64,000 bases of DNA from Candidatus Saccharibacteria bacterium oral taxon 488 (GTDB lineage: Bacteria > Patescibacteriota > Saccharimonadia > Saccharimonadales > Saccharimonadaceae), in assembly GCA_010202645.1 (NCBI GenBank), contig CP047920.1:372001-436000 (forward strand), read 5' to 3'. A model generated the notes under the pieces. It saw only the letters and a program-made list of their open reading frames with translations. It did not search any database and was not told where the DNA came from. A program made the translations under genes and the position numbers. Below, piece by piece: positions 7,656 to 16,801 of this stretch (the stretch's first letter is position 1; each line of letters starts with the position of its first letter).

Positions 7656-7779
7656 TAACAGAGGTAGTCGCTGTTTATATCATGTAAGATTATTTCGTGA
7701 TTTATATATATCACTAATAGAATAAAATGTCAATGGATTTTGTCAAAAATGTGGTGTAATATTTCTCTCACCTCTGTTA
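7656..7779. repeat. AT-rich block bounded by a 10-bp inverted repeat, with an internal operator-like palindrome
   Basis: TAACAGAGGT (7656-7665) and ACCTCTGTTA (7770-7779) are perfect inverted copies around about 104 very AT-rich bases. Inside is GTGAT-8-ATCAC (7697-7714), a typical helix-turn-helix operator shape. Together with the terminator at 7610-7637 and the repeat at 7420-7449, this is all that 7398-7858 shows. The block may mark the prophage control region or its chromosomal edge. Confidence 0.4.
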
Positions 7780-7858
7780 TGATTATAAATAAATTTGGGT
7801 AGCAATGATGGCTCGCATTCGCTATCGGTGGCCGCTTTCCGCGCTATGTATGCGAAAA

Positions 7859-8242
7859 TCACTGATCCAGCTTTTGCTTGGTCGCCGCCAGATAATACCG
7901 ATAATAGCTCTCCGGGCCTGAAACGAAAAAGCTGTTATCGATATCGTCGTTCGGACGAATTTCAATATGCTGGTTGTTGGCGTATGGCTTGATGAGGTAA
8001 GCGAACTCAAACTCATATTCGCCAGAAATCTGCTTCAACTCCTCGCTCTGATAAAACGGATCAGGATAATCTGTCATTACTAGCGCGAAAAAGCCTCCAT
8101 TTTTATCGTCAAACAAATGAAACGCCGTGTCGGGACAGAGTGGCACAAGCGACGCCAGCTGGCGAATATATGATGCGCCGTCGAGAATTGGGAATGCTTT
8201 GTTGATTATTTCTGGGAAGAGGATATTTGAATAATTGTTCAT
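7859..8242 (-). CDS. Hypothetical protein
   Basis: 127 residues, not recognised. Mixed composition with many aromatic residues (FHLFDDKNGGFFALVMTDY; ESYYRYYLAATKQ) and no membrane segment. TGCTATAAT lies 12 bases before the ATG, so the 5' leader would be only about five bases and no Shine-Dalgarno site is seen. It is flanked by a terminator downstream, so it is a single-gene unit at the edge of the prophage. Whether it belongs to the phage or the host is unclear. Confidence 0.55.
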   Translation of the reverse strand: MNNYSNILFPEIINKAFPILDGASYIRQLASLVPLCPDTAFHLFDDKNGGFFALVMTDYPDPFYQSEELKQISGEYEFEFAYLIKPYANNQHIEIRPNDDIDNSFFVSGPESYYRYYLAATKQKLDQ

Positions 8243-8303
8243 ATGGTAACCGTAATTATAGCAAGAAAAGTGGATAGTTTTGTGGCATGTTCATAAGGAA
8301 TGA

Positions 8304-9290
8304 CTAGTTTTGCTCCGCTTCTCGCAAAGCCTTATCCACCGCCGTCACCAATTCCCGCACGACTTCGTCATATTCCTCGTACACGCGAAAACCAGCCGCG
8401 TACGGATGACCGCCGCCGCCGAAGTAGCCAGCCACGGTGTCGGCGATCGGTAAGTTGCCGCGCAGGCGGGCCGTCAGTTTGCCGTCAGGGTAGGTTTTAA
8501 TGACGCAGGAAAGCGCTACGCCCTCGACCAACCGCAGTTCGTCGCCGATCAGCGCGCCGGGGTTATAGGCGTCGCTGTAGGCTTGAATTTCTTCAAATGG
8601 CACGTGTACCAGCGCCAACTGCCCGTCGAGCAAGTATTCGATTCGCTTAATTAGCTTGCCTTTGTATGCCAAAATCTCCGGCGATTTTTTCATAAATTCG
8701 CGCCGCCGTTCTTCGATCTCGGCGTTGGAAGCGCCGAGTTTGGTCAATTCACCAGCCACGTGAAAGGTTGACGCGGTGGTATTTGGCGTGGTGAGACCCA
8801 GGCTGTCAGACATGATGGCGATTAGCAAATTCTCCGCCGCTTGCTGGTTGATAGTCCAGCCAGCGTGGGTGAACAATTGGTAGAGCAATTCCCCGGTTGC
8901 CACCACGGTGTCAGAGAGCATGGTGTGCTCAAAGCTCAGGGTTGACTCGGCGGTGTGGTGATCGACGACCAAGACTGGGTGTGTTTCCAAAAAGTGTCGT
9001 ACGCCCGGCGTTTCCAGGACCTTGCTGAGCAAAATGTCAGCGCTGGTATCAACGATGATGGCTAGGTCGGCGTGGGCTGGAAAATCGCCAACCACCCGGT
9101 CCCAGCCGCGGATGTAGCGCAGATATTTGGGGATATCGACTGGGCAATATAGCGTCACGGTTTTATCCAAATCACTCAGCACCTCCTCCAGCGCCAAGCT
9201 AGAACCCAGGCTATCGCCATCAGGATTCTCGGCTTGGATGATGACGATATTGTTGGCGGGTTGGATGAGTTGCTCGGCGGTGTCAAACAT
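8304..9290 (-). CDS. DHH-family phosphoesterase (NrnA-like oligoribonuclease/pAp phosphatase)
   Basis: 328 residues. It has DHH motif I NPDGDSLGSS near residues 22-31, the signature VVDHHTAEST near 110 and a C-terminal DHHA1 region ending in GGGGHPYAAGFRV. These metal-dependent enzymes degrade nanoRNA and convert pAp to AMP in the cytoplasm. The length matches NrnA (about 315-330). TGCTATAAT lies six bases before the ATG with no Shine-Dalgarno site, so the mRNA is probably leaderless. The exact substrate cannot be told from sequence, and c-di-AMP phosphodiesterase-type activity is possible. Confidence 0.85.
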   Translation of the reverse strand: MFDTAEQLIQPANNIVIIQAENPDGDSLGSSLALEEVLSDLDKTVTLYCPVDIPKYLRYIRGWDRVVGDFPAHADLAIIVDTSADILLSKVLETPGVRHFLETHPVLVVDHHTAESTLSFEHTMLSDTVVATGELLYQLFTHAGWTINQQAAENLLIAIMSDSLGLTTPNTTASTFHVAGELTKLGASNAEIEERRREFMKKSPEILAYKGKLIKRIEYLLDGQLALVHVPFEEIQAYSDAYNPGALIGDELRLVEGVALSCVIKTYPDGKLTARLRGNLPIADTVAGYFGGGGHPYAAGFRVYEEYDEVVRELVTAVDKALREAEQN

Positions 9291-9364
9291 AGTCTTATTA
9301 TAGCAGATGGGAGTTTCAGTAGTGTACTACTTACCGCGCATGTCTTTTGTGAGGCTCGGGCAAT

Positions 9365-9982
9365 CTACAGCTTCCGCCGCCCCTCCAGCGCGTGCGTCAG
9401 CGTGATTTGGTCGGCGTATTCGAGGTCGACGCCGACGGGGATGCCGCGGGCGAGGCGCGAGATGGTGATGGTGAGGCCGGCCTCCTGGAGGTAGCGCTGC
9501 AAAAAGAGCGCGGTTGACTCACCCTCGACCGACGCGTTGGTGGCGATGATCAGTTCTTCGGCGTCATCGTGCTTGATCCGCGCAATGAGCTCGGGGATGT
9601 GCAGCTGCTCCGGGCCGATGCCATCAATTGGCGAAATCGCGCCGCCCAGCACGTGATAGGTGCCGCTATACTGCCCCGTCCGCTCCAGCGCCACGATGTC
9701 CAGCGGCTCTTCAACCACGCAAATCAAGCGTCGATTGCGCGACTCGTCTTGATATAGCGGCGACACCTCTTGATCATGATCAATCAAGGCGAACGTGACC
9801 GGACAGGTTTTGACGCGTGTATGCAGCCGATCCAGCGCCCGCGCTAGCTGCTCAGCTCGCCTGGCGTCACGCCGAAGTACGGCATAGGCATAGCGCTCAG
9901 CAGTTCGCGGCCCGACACCGGGCAGCCCGCCAAATTCATCAATTAGCGTCGTCAGCGCCGCCGGCAAAATCGTCGGTTTCAT
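9365..9982 (-). CDS. recR: Recombination protein RecR lacking its zinc cysteines
   Basis: 205 residues. The N-terminal helix-hairpin-helix (GGLPGVGPRTAERYAYAVLR) and the Toprim region (RLICVVEEPLDIVALERTG to YHVLGGAISPIDGIGPEQL) are typical of RecR, which loads with RecO/RecF in gap repair. Between them the family normally has four zinc-binding cysteines. Here only one remains (KTCPVTF), and the rest are replaced by residues such as DHDQEVSPLYQDE. It follows ybaB with a one-base TAATG overlap, the classic dnaX-ybaB-recR neighbourhood. Confidence 0.93.
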   Translation of the reverse strand: MKPTILPAALTTLIDEFGGLPGVGPRTAERYAYAVLRRDARRAEQLARALDRLHTRVKTCPVTFALIDHDQEVSPLYQDESRNRRLICVVEEPLDIVALERTGQYSGTYHVLGGAISPIDGIGPEQLHIPELIARIKHDDAEELIIATNASVEGESTALFLQRYLQEAGLTITISRLARGIPVGVDLEYADQITLTHALEGRRKL

Positions 9983-10272
9983 TAGAACGGCAAGTTGCCT
10001 AGCCCGCCCATCAGCGGTTTCATCGTCTCGGCAGCAACTTCCTGTGCTTTGGCTAGACCGTCGCGAATTGCGATCTGAATCCAGTGCTCCAGCTGCTCGA
10101 TATTATCGAGGTCAACCATCTTTGGATTAATCTTGATCGACTTAATTTTTAGCTCGCCGGTGATCTGGACAATCACCGCACCGTCGCCGGCTTCTACTTC
10201 AATGATTTCTTTACCGAGTTGTTTTTGGGCCTTGCGCAGTTGCTGCAACATCTTGACTTGGTCAAACGCCAT
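9982..10272 (-). CDS. ybaB: YbaB/EbfC nucleoid-associated protein
   Basis: 96 residues starting MAFDQVKMLQQLRKAQKQLG. The family's amphipathic first helix, the central beta hairpin (VEAGDGAVIVQITGELKIKSIKI) and the C-terminal helix ending MKPLMGGLGNLPF are all present. It forms dimers that bind DNA broadly and is usually encoded between dnaX and recR. Here the recR link is kept with overlapping stop and start, while dnaX is separated by two genes. An AGGAGGAATTA site precedes the ATG. Confidence 0.93.
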   Translation of the reverse strand: MAFDQVKMLQQLRKAQKQLGKEIIEVEAGDGAVIVQITGELKIKSIKINPKMVDLDNIEQLEHWIQIAIRDGLAKAQEVAAETMKPLMGGLGNLPF

Positions 10273-10312
10273 AATTATTAATTCCTCCTTGAATTTACCT
10301 TTTCATTATACG

Positions 10313-11773
10313 CTATTTTTTCGCCAATTTGTAGAGGTAAAAGCGATCGGCCCGCTCGGCGTGGCTATTGGTGACGATGCGCTCGAGTGTCCAGCCGTCA
10401 GTGTTCGGGTGCGCCATTTGTTCAGCGCGGGTGATGACGAGTGTAGCGCCCTCCGTGGTTGGTTGATTGACGGTGAGTTTGTGCTTGCTATAACGAGCGA
10501 CGGTTTCGTAGAGCGGCGCCTCGTGCGGGTTAGCGACGAGAACAACGTTTTGCCTGCCGGCGATGGCTTTTTGTAGCAGTGGCAAGTCGGTGCTAAATTC
10601 ATGTACCGCGCCCGAGAAATGGCGATACCCATTGGTAAAGCGGTCGAGGCCCGAGAGCACCATCACACCGATGAGCGCCATCAGCATCAATAAGCCAGTG
10701 ATGCGGGCATAAGGATTGCGTGGGAACAGCGAATACCATTGATTGAGCAGCGCCTCGACGCCAACCGCCAGCAGGATAAATAGTGGCAAGATAATAATGC
10801 TGGTCATTGATGGCTGCAGCACCAGCAGCGGTAAACTTAGTAGCAGCCAGACGCCGATCATGTATGAACGCGCGGTGTGGTGGTGCTGGATGGTTTTGAA
10901 AATGCCAAGCACGATCAGAAACAGCGCCGAAAAGTCGAGCACTGGTGCGATCTGACCACCGATAACGGTCGGCTTAACCCAGAAATAATGATACAGCAGC
11001 AACCGCAAATTATCGACCAGCGCCCAGCTGAGGCTGTGAATACCAATCAGTGACTTGAGTAGATCGTGATGCGTCGCGGCGAGGAAAATTGCCGGCGCGC
11101 TCGTGAGCGCGAGAACGATGATCGCTGGCAGCCACTTGAAGCGATTGCGCTTGGCGAGTAGCGCGTAGCGGGTGTGCGGGTGGATCAGCGCTACTAGAAG
11201 CAGCGTCAGATGAATATACCAAAAATACGGCGTAAACAGGCTCAGACCGACCGTGGCTGCTAGTAGCAGCCGCCACAAGGCCGAGCCCTTAGCCCGCTGA
11301 ACGATTAGGCTGGCAAAGAGGAGGATGAGCGCAGCGTAGGTGATGTAGAGAATGTGCGGCGTGAAGCTTTGGGCAAAGAAGATCAGCTGGCCAGTGACCG
11401 TCATGATGACGAGCGACAGGATGGTGACATTAGGCTTGAACCAGCGCCGCAGCAGGAAAAACACAGCGACGGCGGCGATGAACGACAGGATGAGCGACGG
11501 CAGCTTGATAGTGTAGATGGTGACGCCAAATAAACTGAACAGACCGCGCTGCAAGAGGTGGAATGGTAAGTTAGTTTGGGCGAGCGAGCCGAGGTGACTC
11601 GGTGAGATAGCATTCGTGGTGCCAAGCGCCTCGATCTCTGCTTCAGTTACGCCGCCCGGAGCATACAAGCTAGCGGCGGTGATAGCCGCACAAAATAGCA
11701 CAACCAGCGCCATATAGCCTAGCCAATAGCGCCAGCGATAGACAGCCGAGTCGGCAAGTTTGTGCTTTTTCAT
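10313..11773 (-). CDS. GT-C fold membrane glycosyltransferase (GT39/PMT-like)
   Basis: 486 residues with about ten hydrophobic segments and a C-terminal soluble region (about 390-486). The first extracytoplasmic loop has an acidic cluster, GGVTEAEIEAL near residues 40-50, in the place of the DE motif of PMT/ArnT-type transferases. These enzymes move a sugar from a polyprenyl-phosphate donor to protein or lipid on the outer face of the membrane. TGCTATAAT lies eight bases before the ATG with no Shine-Dalgarno site. The acceptor is unknown. It could modify the surface proteins of this cell. Confidence 0.7.
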   Translation of the reverse strand: MKKHKLADSAVYRWRYWLGYMALVVLFCAAITAASLYAPGGVTEAEIEALGTTNAISPSHLGSLAQTNLPFHLLQRGLFSLFGVTIYTIKLPSLILSFIAAVAVFFLLRRWFKPNVTILSLVIMTVTGQLIFFAQSFTPHILYITYAALILLFASLIVQRAKGSALWRLLLAATVGLSLFTPYFWYIHLTLLLVALIHPHTRYALLAKRNRFKWLPAIIVLALTSAPAIFLAATHHDLLKSLIGIHSLSWALVDNLRLLLYHYFWVKPTVIGGQIAPVLDFSALFLIVLGIFKTIQHHHTARSYMIGVWLLLSLPLLVLQPSMTSIIILPLFILLAVGVEALLNQWYSLFPRNPYARITGLLMLMALIGVMVLSGLDRFTNGYRHFSGAVHEFSTDLPLLQKAIAGRQNVVLVANPHEAPLYETVARYSKHKLTVNQPTTEGATLVITRAEQMAHPNTDGWTLERIVTNSHAERADRFYLYKLAKK

Positions 11774-11795
11774 TGCTATTGATTATAGCACAATT

Positions 11796-13154
11796 CTAGT
11801 CATGCTTGCGATCAAGGCTCATAAAACGCAGGCGCTCTGGATGGAAGTACAGCTGAATCTTGCCGACCGGGCCGTTACGGTGCTTGGCGATGATCAGATC
11901 AGTGATGTTTTGGACTTCCGGATTGTCCGGTTCGTAGTAACCTGGGCGGTAAATAAAGCTGACGATGTCGGCGTCCTGCTCAATGGAACCGGACTCGCGC
12001 AGGTCGGCTAGCTGTGGAATTGGCGGCGTCCGCGACTCGACCGAACGGCTCAGCTGACTCAGAGCGATTAGCGGCACGTTGAGCTCGCGGGCGATCAACT
12101 TCAGGCCGCGGGAAATTTCCGACACTTCCTGGACACGGTTGCCGTTGTGATTGTTGGTGGCCTGCATCAGCTGCAGGTAGTCGACGATGATCAGGCCAAT
12201 CTCGCCTTCATGTGCTAGGCGGCGAGCCTTGGTGCGCATCTCCAGAATGCTGAGGCCCGGCGTGTCATCGATGTAAATCGGCGCTTCTGCCATCTCGCCC
12301 ATGGCCTCGGATAATTTCTCAAAATCATCGCCGCTTAGATTACCGGTACGAATATTCCAGCTATCAACGCCGGCCGCATCCGCCAGCATGCGGTCGGTCA
12401 GCTGTTCCTTACTCATCTCCAGGCTGAAAAACAGCACCGGCTTTTTCTCGATCGTCGCCACATTGTACGCCAAGTTAGTCACCAGCGTCGTCTTACCCAT
12501 AGCTGGCCGCGCCGCCAGGATAATCAAATCTGACTTTTGCAGCCCCGCCGTCATAGTGTCTAGATCGCGGTAGCCAGTCCGCATGCCGCGCAGACTGCCC
12601 TTGTTGCGGTGAAGCTCCTCGATGCGGTCAAAACTATCGGTCAAGATACTTTCCAGACTGACCAAATCCTGTTTCAATGACTGGTCGGAGACGCTGAATA
12701 GTTCGGCCTCGGCTTTTTCTAATAATTCCTGGGTGGTCGTCGATTCGTCATAGCCGAGTTCGGTGATGCCGCTGCTGGCCTTGATCAAGCGCCGCCGCAC
12801 CGCTGTTTGTGCCACCATTTCGGCGTACGCCGCCGCGTGCGCTGCTGTCGGCACGTAGTTGGTGAGTTCTGTCAAATACGCCGAGCCGCCGATGAGTTCC
12901 AGCTCGTCCTTGCGCTTCAGCTCATCAGTCAAGGTCAAGAGGTCAACCGGCTTGTGCTTCTCAAATAGCCGCATCATACCGGCGAAAATCAGCCCGTGGT
13001 TTTTATCATAAAAGTCGTTCGGTTTGACGATTTCTGAAGCGTCCGCCAGGACTTCCTCGTCGATGAGAACCGCGCCGAGCAGGCTTTTTTCGGCGTCCAG
13101 ATTTTGCGGCGGTAGTTTGCCCGCTATGGTTTCGGTTTGGGTTTTTTCGCTCAT
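11796..13154 (-). CDS. dnaB: Replicative DNA helicase DnaB
   Basis: 452 residues. The N-terminal domain (PPQNLDAEKSLLGAVLIDEE) binds primase and the C-terminal RecA-like motor has Walker A ARPAMGKTTL, Walker B GLIIVDYLQLM and the arginine-finger region GSIEQDADIVSFIYRPGYY. It is the hexameric fork helicase. The start overlaps the dnaX stop by four bases (ATGA), so the replisome helicase and clamp-loader subunit are co-translated. It appears complete and normal. Confidence 0.97.
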   Translation of the reverse strand: MSEKTQTETIAGKLPPQNLDAEKSLLGAVLIDEEVLADASEIVKPNDFYDKNHGLIFAGMMRLFEKHKPVDLLTLTDELKRKDELELIGGSAYLTELTNYVPTAAHAAAYAEMVAQTAVRRRLIKASSGITELGYDESTTTQELLEKAEAELFSVSDQSLKQDLVSLESILTDSFDRIEELHRNKGSLRGMRTGYRDLDTMTAGLQKSDLIILAARPAMGKTTLVTNLAYNVATIEKKPVLFFSLEMSKEQLTDRMLADAAGVDSWNIRTGNLSGDDFEKLSEAMGEMAEAPIYIDDTPGLSILEMRTKARRLAHEGEIGLIIVDYLQLMQATNNHNGNRVQEVSEISRGLKLIARELNVPLIALSQLSRSVESRTPPIPQLADLRESGSIEQDADIVSFIYRPGYYEPDNPEVQNITDLIIAKHRNGPVGKIQLYFHPERLRFMSLDRKHD

Positions 13155-14686
13155 GATAATTCCTCCAGGTTAACTTCTTCGCCGCCGCCCATCAGCTCGG
13201 CAATCTTCGCAAGCTCGGCGTCTTTGGGCGGGGCTTTTTGTCCGATTGTCGCAATATCCAGTTCAGTGCCGGCGACTTGTTGCACAATTGTCGCAATAAG
13301 CGGGCGATTTTTCGCATCATCCAATTTCTTTTTGGTAAAGGCATTGCCGGCGTACAGGGTCAAGGTGTTGCCATCTCGCTGCCAACTGCACTGTTGCAAC
13401 AACGTCGCAATAGCGAACGACTGCTCTTTGGCGAGGGCGATGATTTTATCCCAGTCGATGTCTGTGGCGGTACTTGGTGGGTTGTTTGATGCCGGTTGAT
13501 TGCCTGCCAGGGTGGCGTTTGCTGCCGTTTTATCCGCAGAGTCGTTAGTTTGCTCCTGTTTCGGGATGGTTTTTGGTGAATCTTCTGGCGGCTGAGCGGC
13601 TGGGGCTGGCGCTTCTGGAGTGGCTACTGGTGGCTCCGGTTTTTCTGCTGGCGCTTCTGGAGTGGCTACTGGCGGTTTGATCGCGGCTTTTAAGCTAGCG
13701 GTCGACGTGGGTGCGGCCTCGGACGATTTATGAACTACACCTCCAGCACCATCCATAAATATCGTCAATAATTTCAAATCCGGATGTGGATGGCGATCAA
13801 CCTCAATTAGCTGCTTGACCAATGTAATTAACTCTGGCCGCTGATGTAAGCGCGCTCGCAGCAGCGACAGTAGTTGGTGCGACAGAACGACCGGATCAGT
13901 GCCAGTCTTCTCTAGCTCGCCCAGCAGGTTCAGCGCCTCAGGCGCGTCGTGCTGCTGATACAATTCCAGCAGGCTCTCCAGCGTCTCAGTAGCGCTCAGC
14001 CCCAGGTACTGGGCAACGTCCGACGCGCTTAGCGGTTTATCAGCGCTGGCTAATGCTGATAATTGGTCGAGCATACTAATGCCGTCGCGAAACCCGCCGC
14101 GCGAACGCTCAGCGATCAGCCGAGCAGCCTCCACCTCAATAGTAAATCCTTCTTTCTCGGCAATAGTCATCAGCTGGCGCGCCATGATGTCGACTGAGAT
14201 GGGGCGAAAGAAAAATTGCTGGACGCGGCTGAGGATGGTAGCGGGCAACTTGTCAGCGTCAGTGGTCGCCAGGATGAATACTACGTGCGCTGGCGGCTCC
14301 TCCAAGGTTTTTAACAGTGCGTTAAAGGCAGGCTTGGATAGCATGTGAACTTCGTCGATGATGTAGATTTTTTTCGGCGCGGAAACGGGTGCGACTTGGG
14401 CTTTTTCGCGCAGGGCGCGGATATCGTCAACGCCGTTATTGCTGGCGGCGTCAATCTCAATAATATCTAGGTGTGAGGCTTCCTCATCATACGGCAGCTG
14501 ATTAATCTCATGTGCCAAAATGCGCGCCACCGATGTTTTTCCCACACCGCGCGGACCCGTCAGCAAATACGCATGGGCGATTTTCCCCTGCTCCAGTGCT
14601 CGGCGCAAAATGTTGGTCACGTGATCTTGCCCCAACACCTCGTCCAAGCTGCGACTGCGATATTTGCGGTACAGTGCTTGACTCAT
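13151..14686 (-). CDS. dnaX: DNA polymerase III subunit gamma/tau, without zinc module
   Basis: 511 residues. It has Walker A GPRGVGKTSVAR near 44-55, DEVHML Walker B, sensor 1 FILATTDADKLPATILSR, and a long Pro/Ala linker followed by a tau-like C-terminal domain. It is the clamp-loader motor. The four-cysteine zinc module that normally sits between Walker A and the DLIEIDAAS strand is absent, so HEINQLPYDEEASH runs directly into DIIEIDAAS. TATAAT lies eight bases before the ATG and no Shine-Dalgarno site is seen. The next gene, dnaB, overlaps its stop. Confidence 0.95.
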   Translation of the reverse strand: MSQALYRKYRSRSLDEVLGQDHVTNILRRALEQGKIAHAYLLTGPRGVGKTSVARILAHEINQLPYDEEASHLDIIEIDAASNNGVDDIRALREKAQVAPVSAPKKIYIIDEVHMLSKPAFNALLKTLEEPPAHVVFILATTDADKLPATILSRVQQFFFRPISVDIMARQLMTIAEKEGFTIEVEAARLIAERSRGGFRDGISMLDQLSALASADKPLSASDVAQYLGLSATETLESLLELYQQHDAPEALNLLGELEKTGTDPVVLSHQLLSLLRARLHQRPELITLVKQLIEVDRHPHPDLKLLTIFMDGAGGVVHKSSEAAPTSTASLKAAIKPPVATPEAPAEKPEPPVATPEAPAPAAQPPEDSPKTIPKQEQTNDSADKTAANATLAGNQPASNNPPSTATDIDWDKIIALAKEQSFAIATLLQQCSWQRDGNTLTLYAGNAFTKKKLDDAKNRPLIATIVQQVAGTELDIATIGQKAPPKDAELAKIAELMGGGEEVNLEELS

Positions 14687-14768
14687 ACTTATGTATTATA
14701 GCGCAAAGTGCGGGATTAGTAAGCTGTTTGGCAGTTGATTTAAAGACGACTCGCCTCGCGAGCACACA

Positions 14769-15640
14769 TTAAAACAGCGCCAGCTGCGTGCTGGGTATTG
14801 CGATGTCAATGGCGCCGTCAACTGCCTGGGCTTGGTAGCCGATGAACTTTTTCACGTTGTATGCCAGTAGCTGCCCGTCGTAGTCGGTGATGAGGATCGG
14901 GCCGATGATACTGACGACTGTGCCGGCCATGGTACTGTTCCCTGTCATGTCAATCACACTACTAAGATCGCGGCCATCCGTGTGAAAATAATCTTCACAT
15001 GTGATGAATTCTCGGTTTGGGAAATCCAGCCCCAATTGGTGGTGAATGCGCACCAATGCATCAGCCAAGGTTTTTTCTGCTGCCGCAGTGTCCAGTGGGT
15101 GTTTGATCAGCCCCAGTTTTTTGCTGGCGGCCACTGTTTCCATGATGCCACTCAGACTGGCAATTTTCGCCTCATATTGCCGGGCGATCAACGCCGAAGT
15201 AAACGTCTCTAGTTTCAACGCCAGCCGTGCCCCCTGTTCCAACAGTCGCCGAATACCGCGCTTTTCCTGCGAGATACCGACTTTAATGGCTCCCGGCGCG
15301 AAATATGCCAGATAGACGAAGTGCGGCTGCTGATTGATTTTTTCCTGCCGGGTTAACACCGAGTTAGCATGATAAAATGCTGGATTAAACCCTCTTCGGT
15401 CACGGCATTTGATGCAGTTCTCATATTTTGTCTCCGCTATTGCCTGCTCTGGGCACGCTTGGCCGCAATGATTCTCAAAATTCACCCGCCGGTACAATAT
15501 TTGGTCGAGAAATCAAACTCGAGCGACAACTTTCGCCCAAACAATTCCCGCCGCTTAATCTCATCGCCGATTTGACAGTCGATAAACGGCTGGTTATCAG
15601 TGTTAAAGCTAGCATAAACGAGCAAAAAGTTATCAGGCAT
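14769..15640 (-). pseudogene. DUF2797 family protein, split by a frameshift
   Basis: The main frame (14769 to about 15497) has the DUF2797 core, HFVYLAYFAPGAIKVGIS then RLLEQGARLALKLETF, preceded by a cysteine cluster (HCGQACPEQ, CIKC). The family's N-terminal part (GDEIKRRELFGRKLSLEF, then KYC) is in another frame that begins about 15640 and stops at 15482. Adding one G to the CGGCGGG at about 15485-15491 joins them into a normal protein of about 290 residues. It is either a real one-base deletion or a sequence error. The C-terminus ends QLALF, a match to the beta-clamp-binding consensus. It lies upstream of dnaX-dnaB. Function of the family is unknown. Confidence 0.7.
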
Positions 15641-15642
15641 GT

Positions 15643-16158
15643 TTATAGCGGCGCTTCGACAGCTGCCCATGTGGCGTCCGGATTGTCATCAGGGATGATG
15701 ATGGTAACTTGGTCGCCGACTTCGATGCGGAAAAACGTGACGCTGGCGAGCAGGATGCGATATTCACGGCCGTTAGCCTCGACGTAGTAAACGCCGTCGT
15801 GCTGGACGAGCGTGCCGATGACTTGTTTGCGCGAGACCGGGCCGATTTGCTTGTAGATAAAGCTGCCGTCTTCGGCGATGGTTAATTTCAAGATGTCGCC
15901 CTCGACGAGCTTGGACTTTGAGGCATAGTTCGCGGGGATTGGATAATTCTTGCCATCAGGCCCCATCATCATTTGACCATCAAACACGCCCTCAATCACC
16001 TTGCCAGCGACATCGTCCGACGAGGTTTTCGGCGTAACGACTTGCCCATCGTCACCAACGATGCTAATCAGCAGCTCCTTGGCTGCCGCTAAGTTGGTTT
16101 CTGCTTCTTGGATGAGCGTCCTGAGGCGCTTCACTTGCTTTTCCGGTAAATCAGACAT
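15643..16158 (-). CDS. Conserved-looking hypothetical protein
   Basis: 171 residues, not recognised. A helical N-terminus (EKQVKRLRTLIQEAETNLAAAKELL) is followed by beta-rich segments (EGVFDGQMMMGPDGKNYPIP, then LVEGDILKLTIAEDGSFIYK and VGDQVTIIIPDD), which suggests an N-terminal coiled coil and a small beta-barrel that might bind nucleic acid. No signal peptide or membrane segment. It is directly followed by the DUF2797 gene and could be co-transcribed with it. Confidence 0.6.
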   Translation of the reverse strand: MSDLPEKQVKRLRTLIQEAETNLAAAKELLISIVGDDGQVVTPKTSSDDVAGKVIEGVFDGQMMMGPDGKNYPIPANYASKSKLVEGDILKLTIAEDGSFIYKQIGPVSRKQVIGTLVQHDGVYYVEANGREYRILLASVTFFRIEVGDQVTIIIPDDNPDATWAAVEAPL

Positions 16159-16323
16159 ATGGCTCGCATTCCTTGTCTATTTTTGATAGTACGTGAGAGT
16201 AATATAGCACTAATTATGTGAGTGTGCAAGTCCCGCTGGCCTATTCGCATCAGCTAACGGCTTGTCTTTCCACAAGGACAACAGATAGTCAGGTAAAAAT
16301 GTGGTAATTTTTACCCTTGCCAA

Positions 16324-16356
16324 TAAAACACCGCCCGTGATATAAGCTCCGGGCGG
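16324..16356 (-). terminator. Terminator of rplJ-rplL
   Basis: Stem CCGCCCG (16331-16337) with CGGGCGG (16350-16356), followed on the minus strand by TGTTTTATT. It lies 40 bases after rplL. The rest of 16159-16395 holds nothing else that I recognise. Confidence 0.8.
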
Positions 16357-16395
16357 CATTTCTCTACGAAAACAATCGGTTGTTTCACGCAAAAA

Positions 16396-16773
16396 TTAGC
16401 TTAACTCAACGCTAGCGCCTGCATCCTCGAGCGTCTTCTTGGCAGCTTCAGCTTCGTCCTTTGACACCTTTTCCTTGACTGGTGCTGGTGCGCCGTCGAC
16501 GATGGCCTTTGACTCGCCGAGGCCCAAGCCGGTGATTTCCTTGACTGCCTTAATGACAGCGACTTTTTGAGCACCCGCGTCCTTTAGGGTGACGGTGAAC
16601 TCAGTTTTCTCGTCTTCTGCGGCAGCCTCGCCACCAGCAGCTGGACCAGCAACAGCCACTGCAGCAGCAGCTGGCTCGATGCCGTATTCTTCTTTCAAGT
16701 GGTTTTTCAATTCGTTAACTTCCAGAACTGTCAATTTGACCAGTTCATCAGCCAATTTTTTAATATCAGCCAT
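16396..16773 (-). CDS. rplL: 50S ribosomal protein L7/L12
   Basis: 125 residues. It has the N-terminal dimerisation helices ([21 protein letters not shown]), an Ala/Gly-rich hinge (about residues 34-52) and the C-terminal domain [20 protein letters not shown] to [14 protein letters not shown]. It forms the ribosomal stalk that recruits translation GTPases. An AAGGAGA site precedes the ATG. It lies 157 bases after rplJ, with a long RNA stem between them that may set the higher L7/L12 dosage. Confidence 0.97.
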   Translation of the reverse strand: MADIKKLADELVKLTVLEVNELKNHLKEEYGIEPAAAAVAVAGPAAGGEAAAEDEKTEFTVTLKDAGAQKVAVIKAVKEITGLGLGESKAIVDGAPAPVKEKVSKDEAEAAKKTLEDAGASVELS

Positions 16774-16801
16774 GGTATTCTCCTTAGATTATTAATTAGT
16801 G

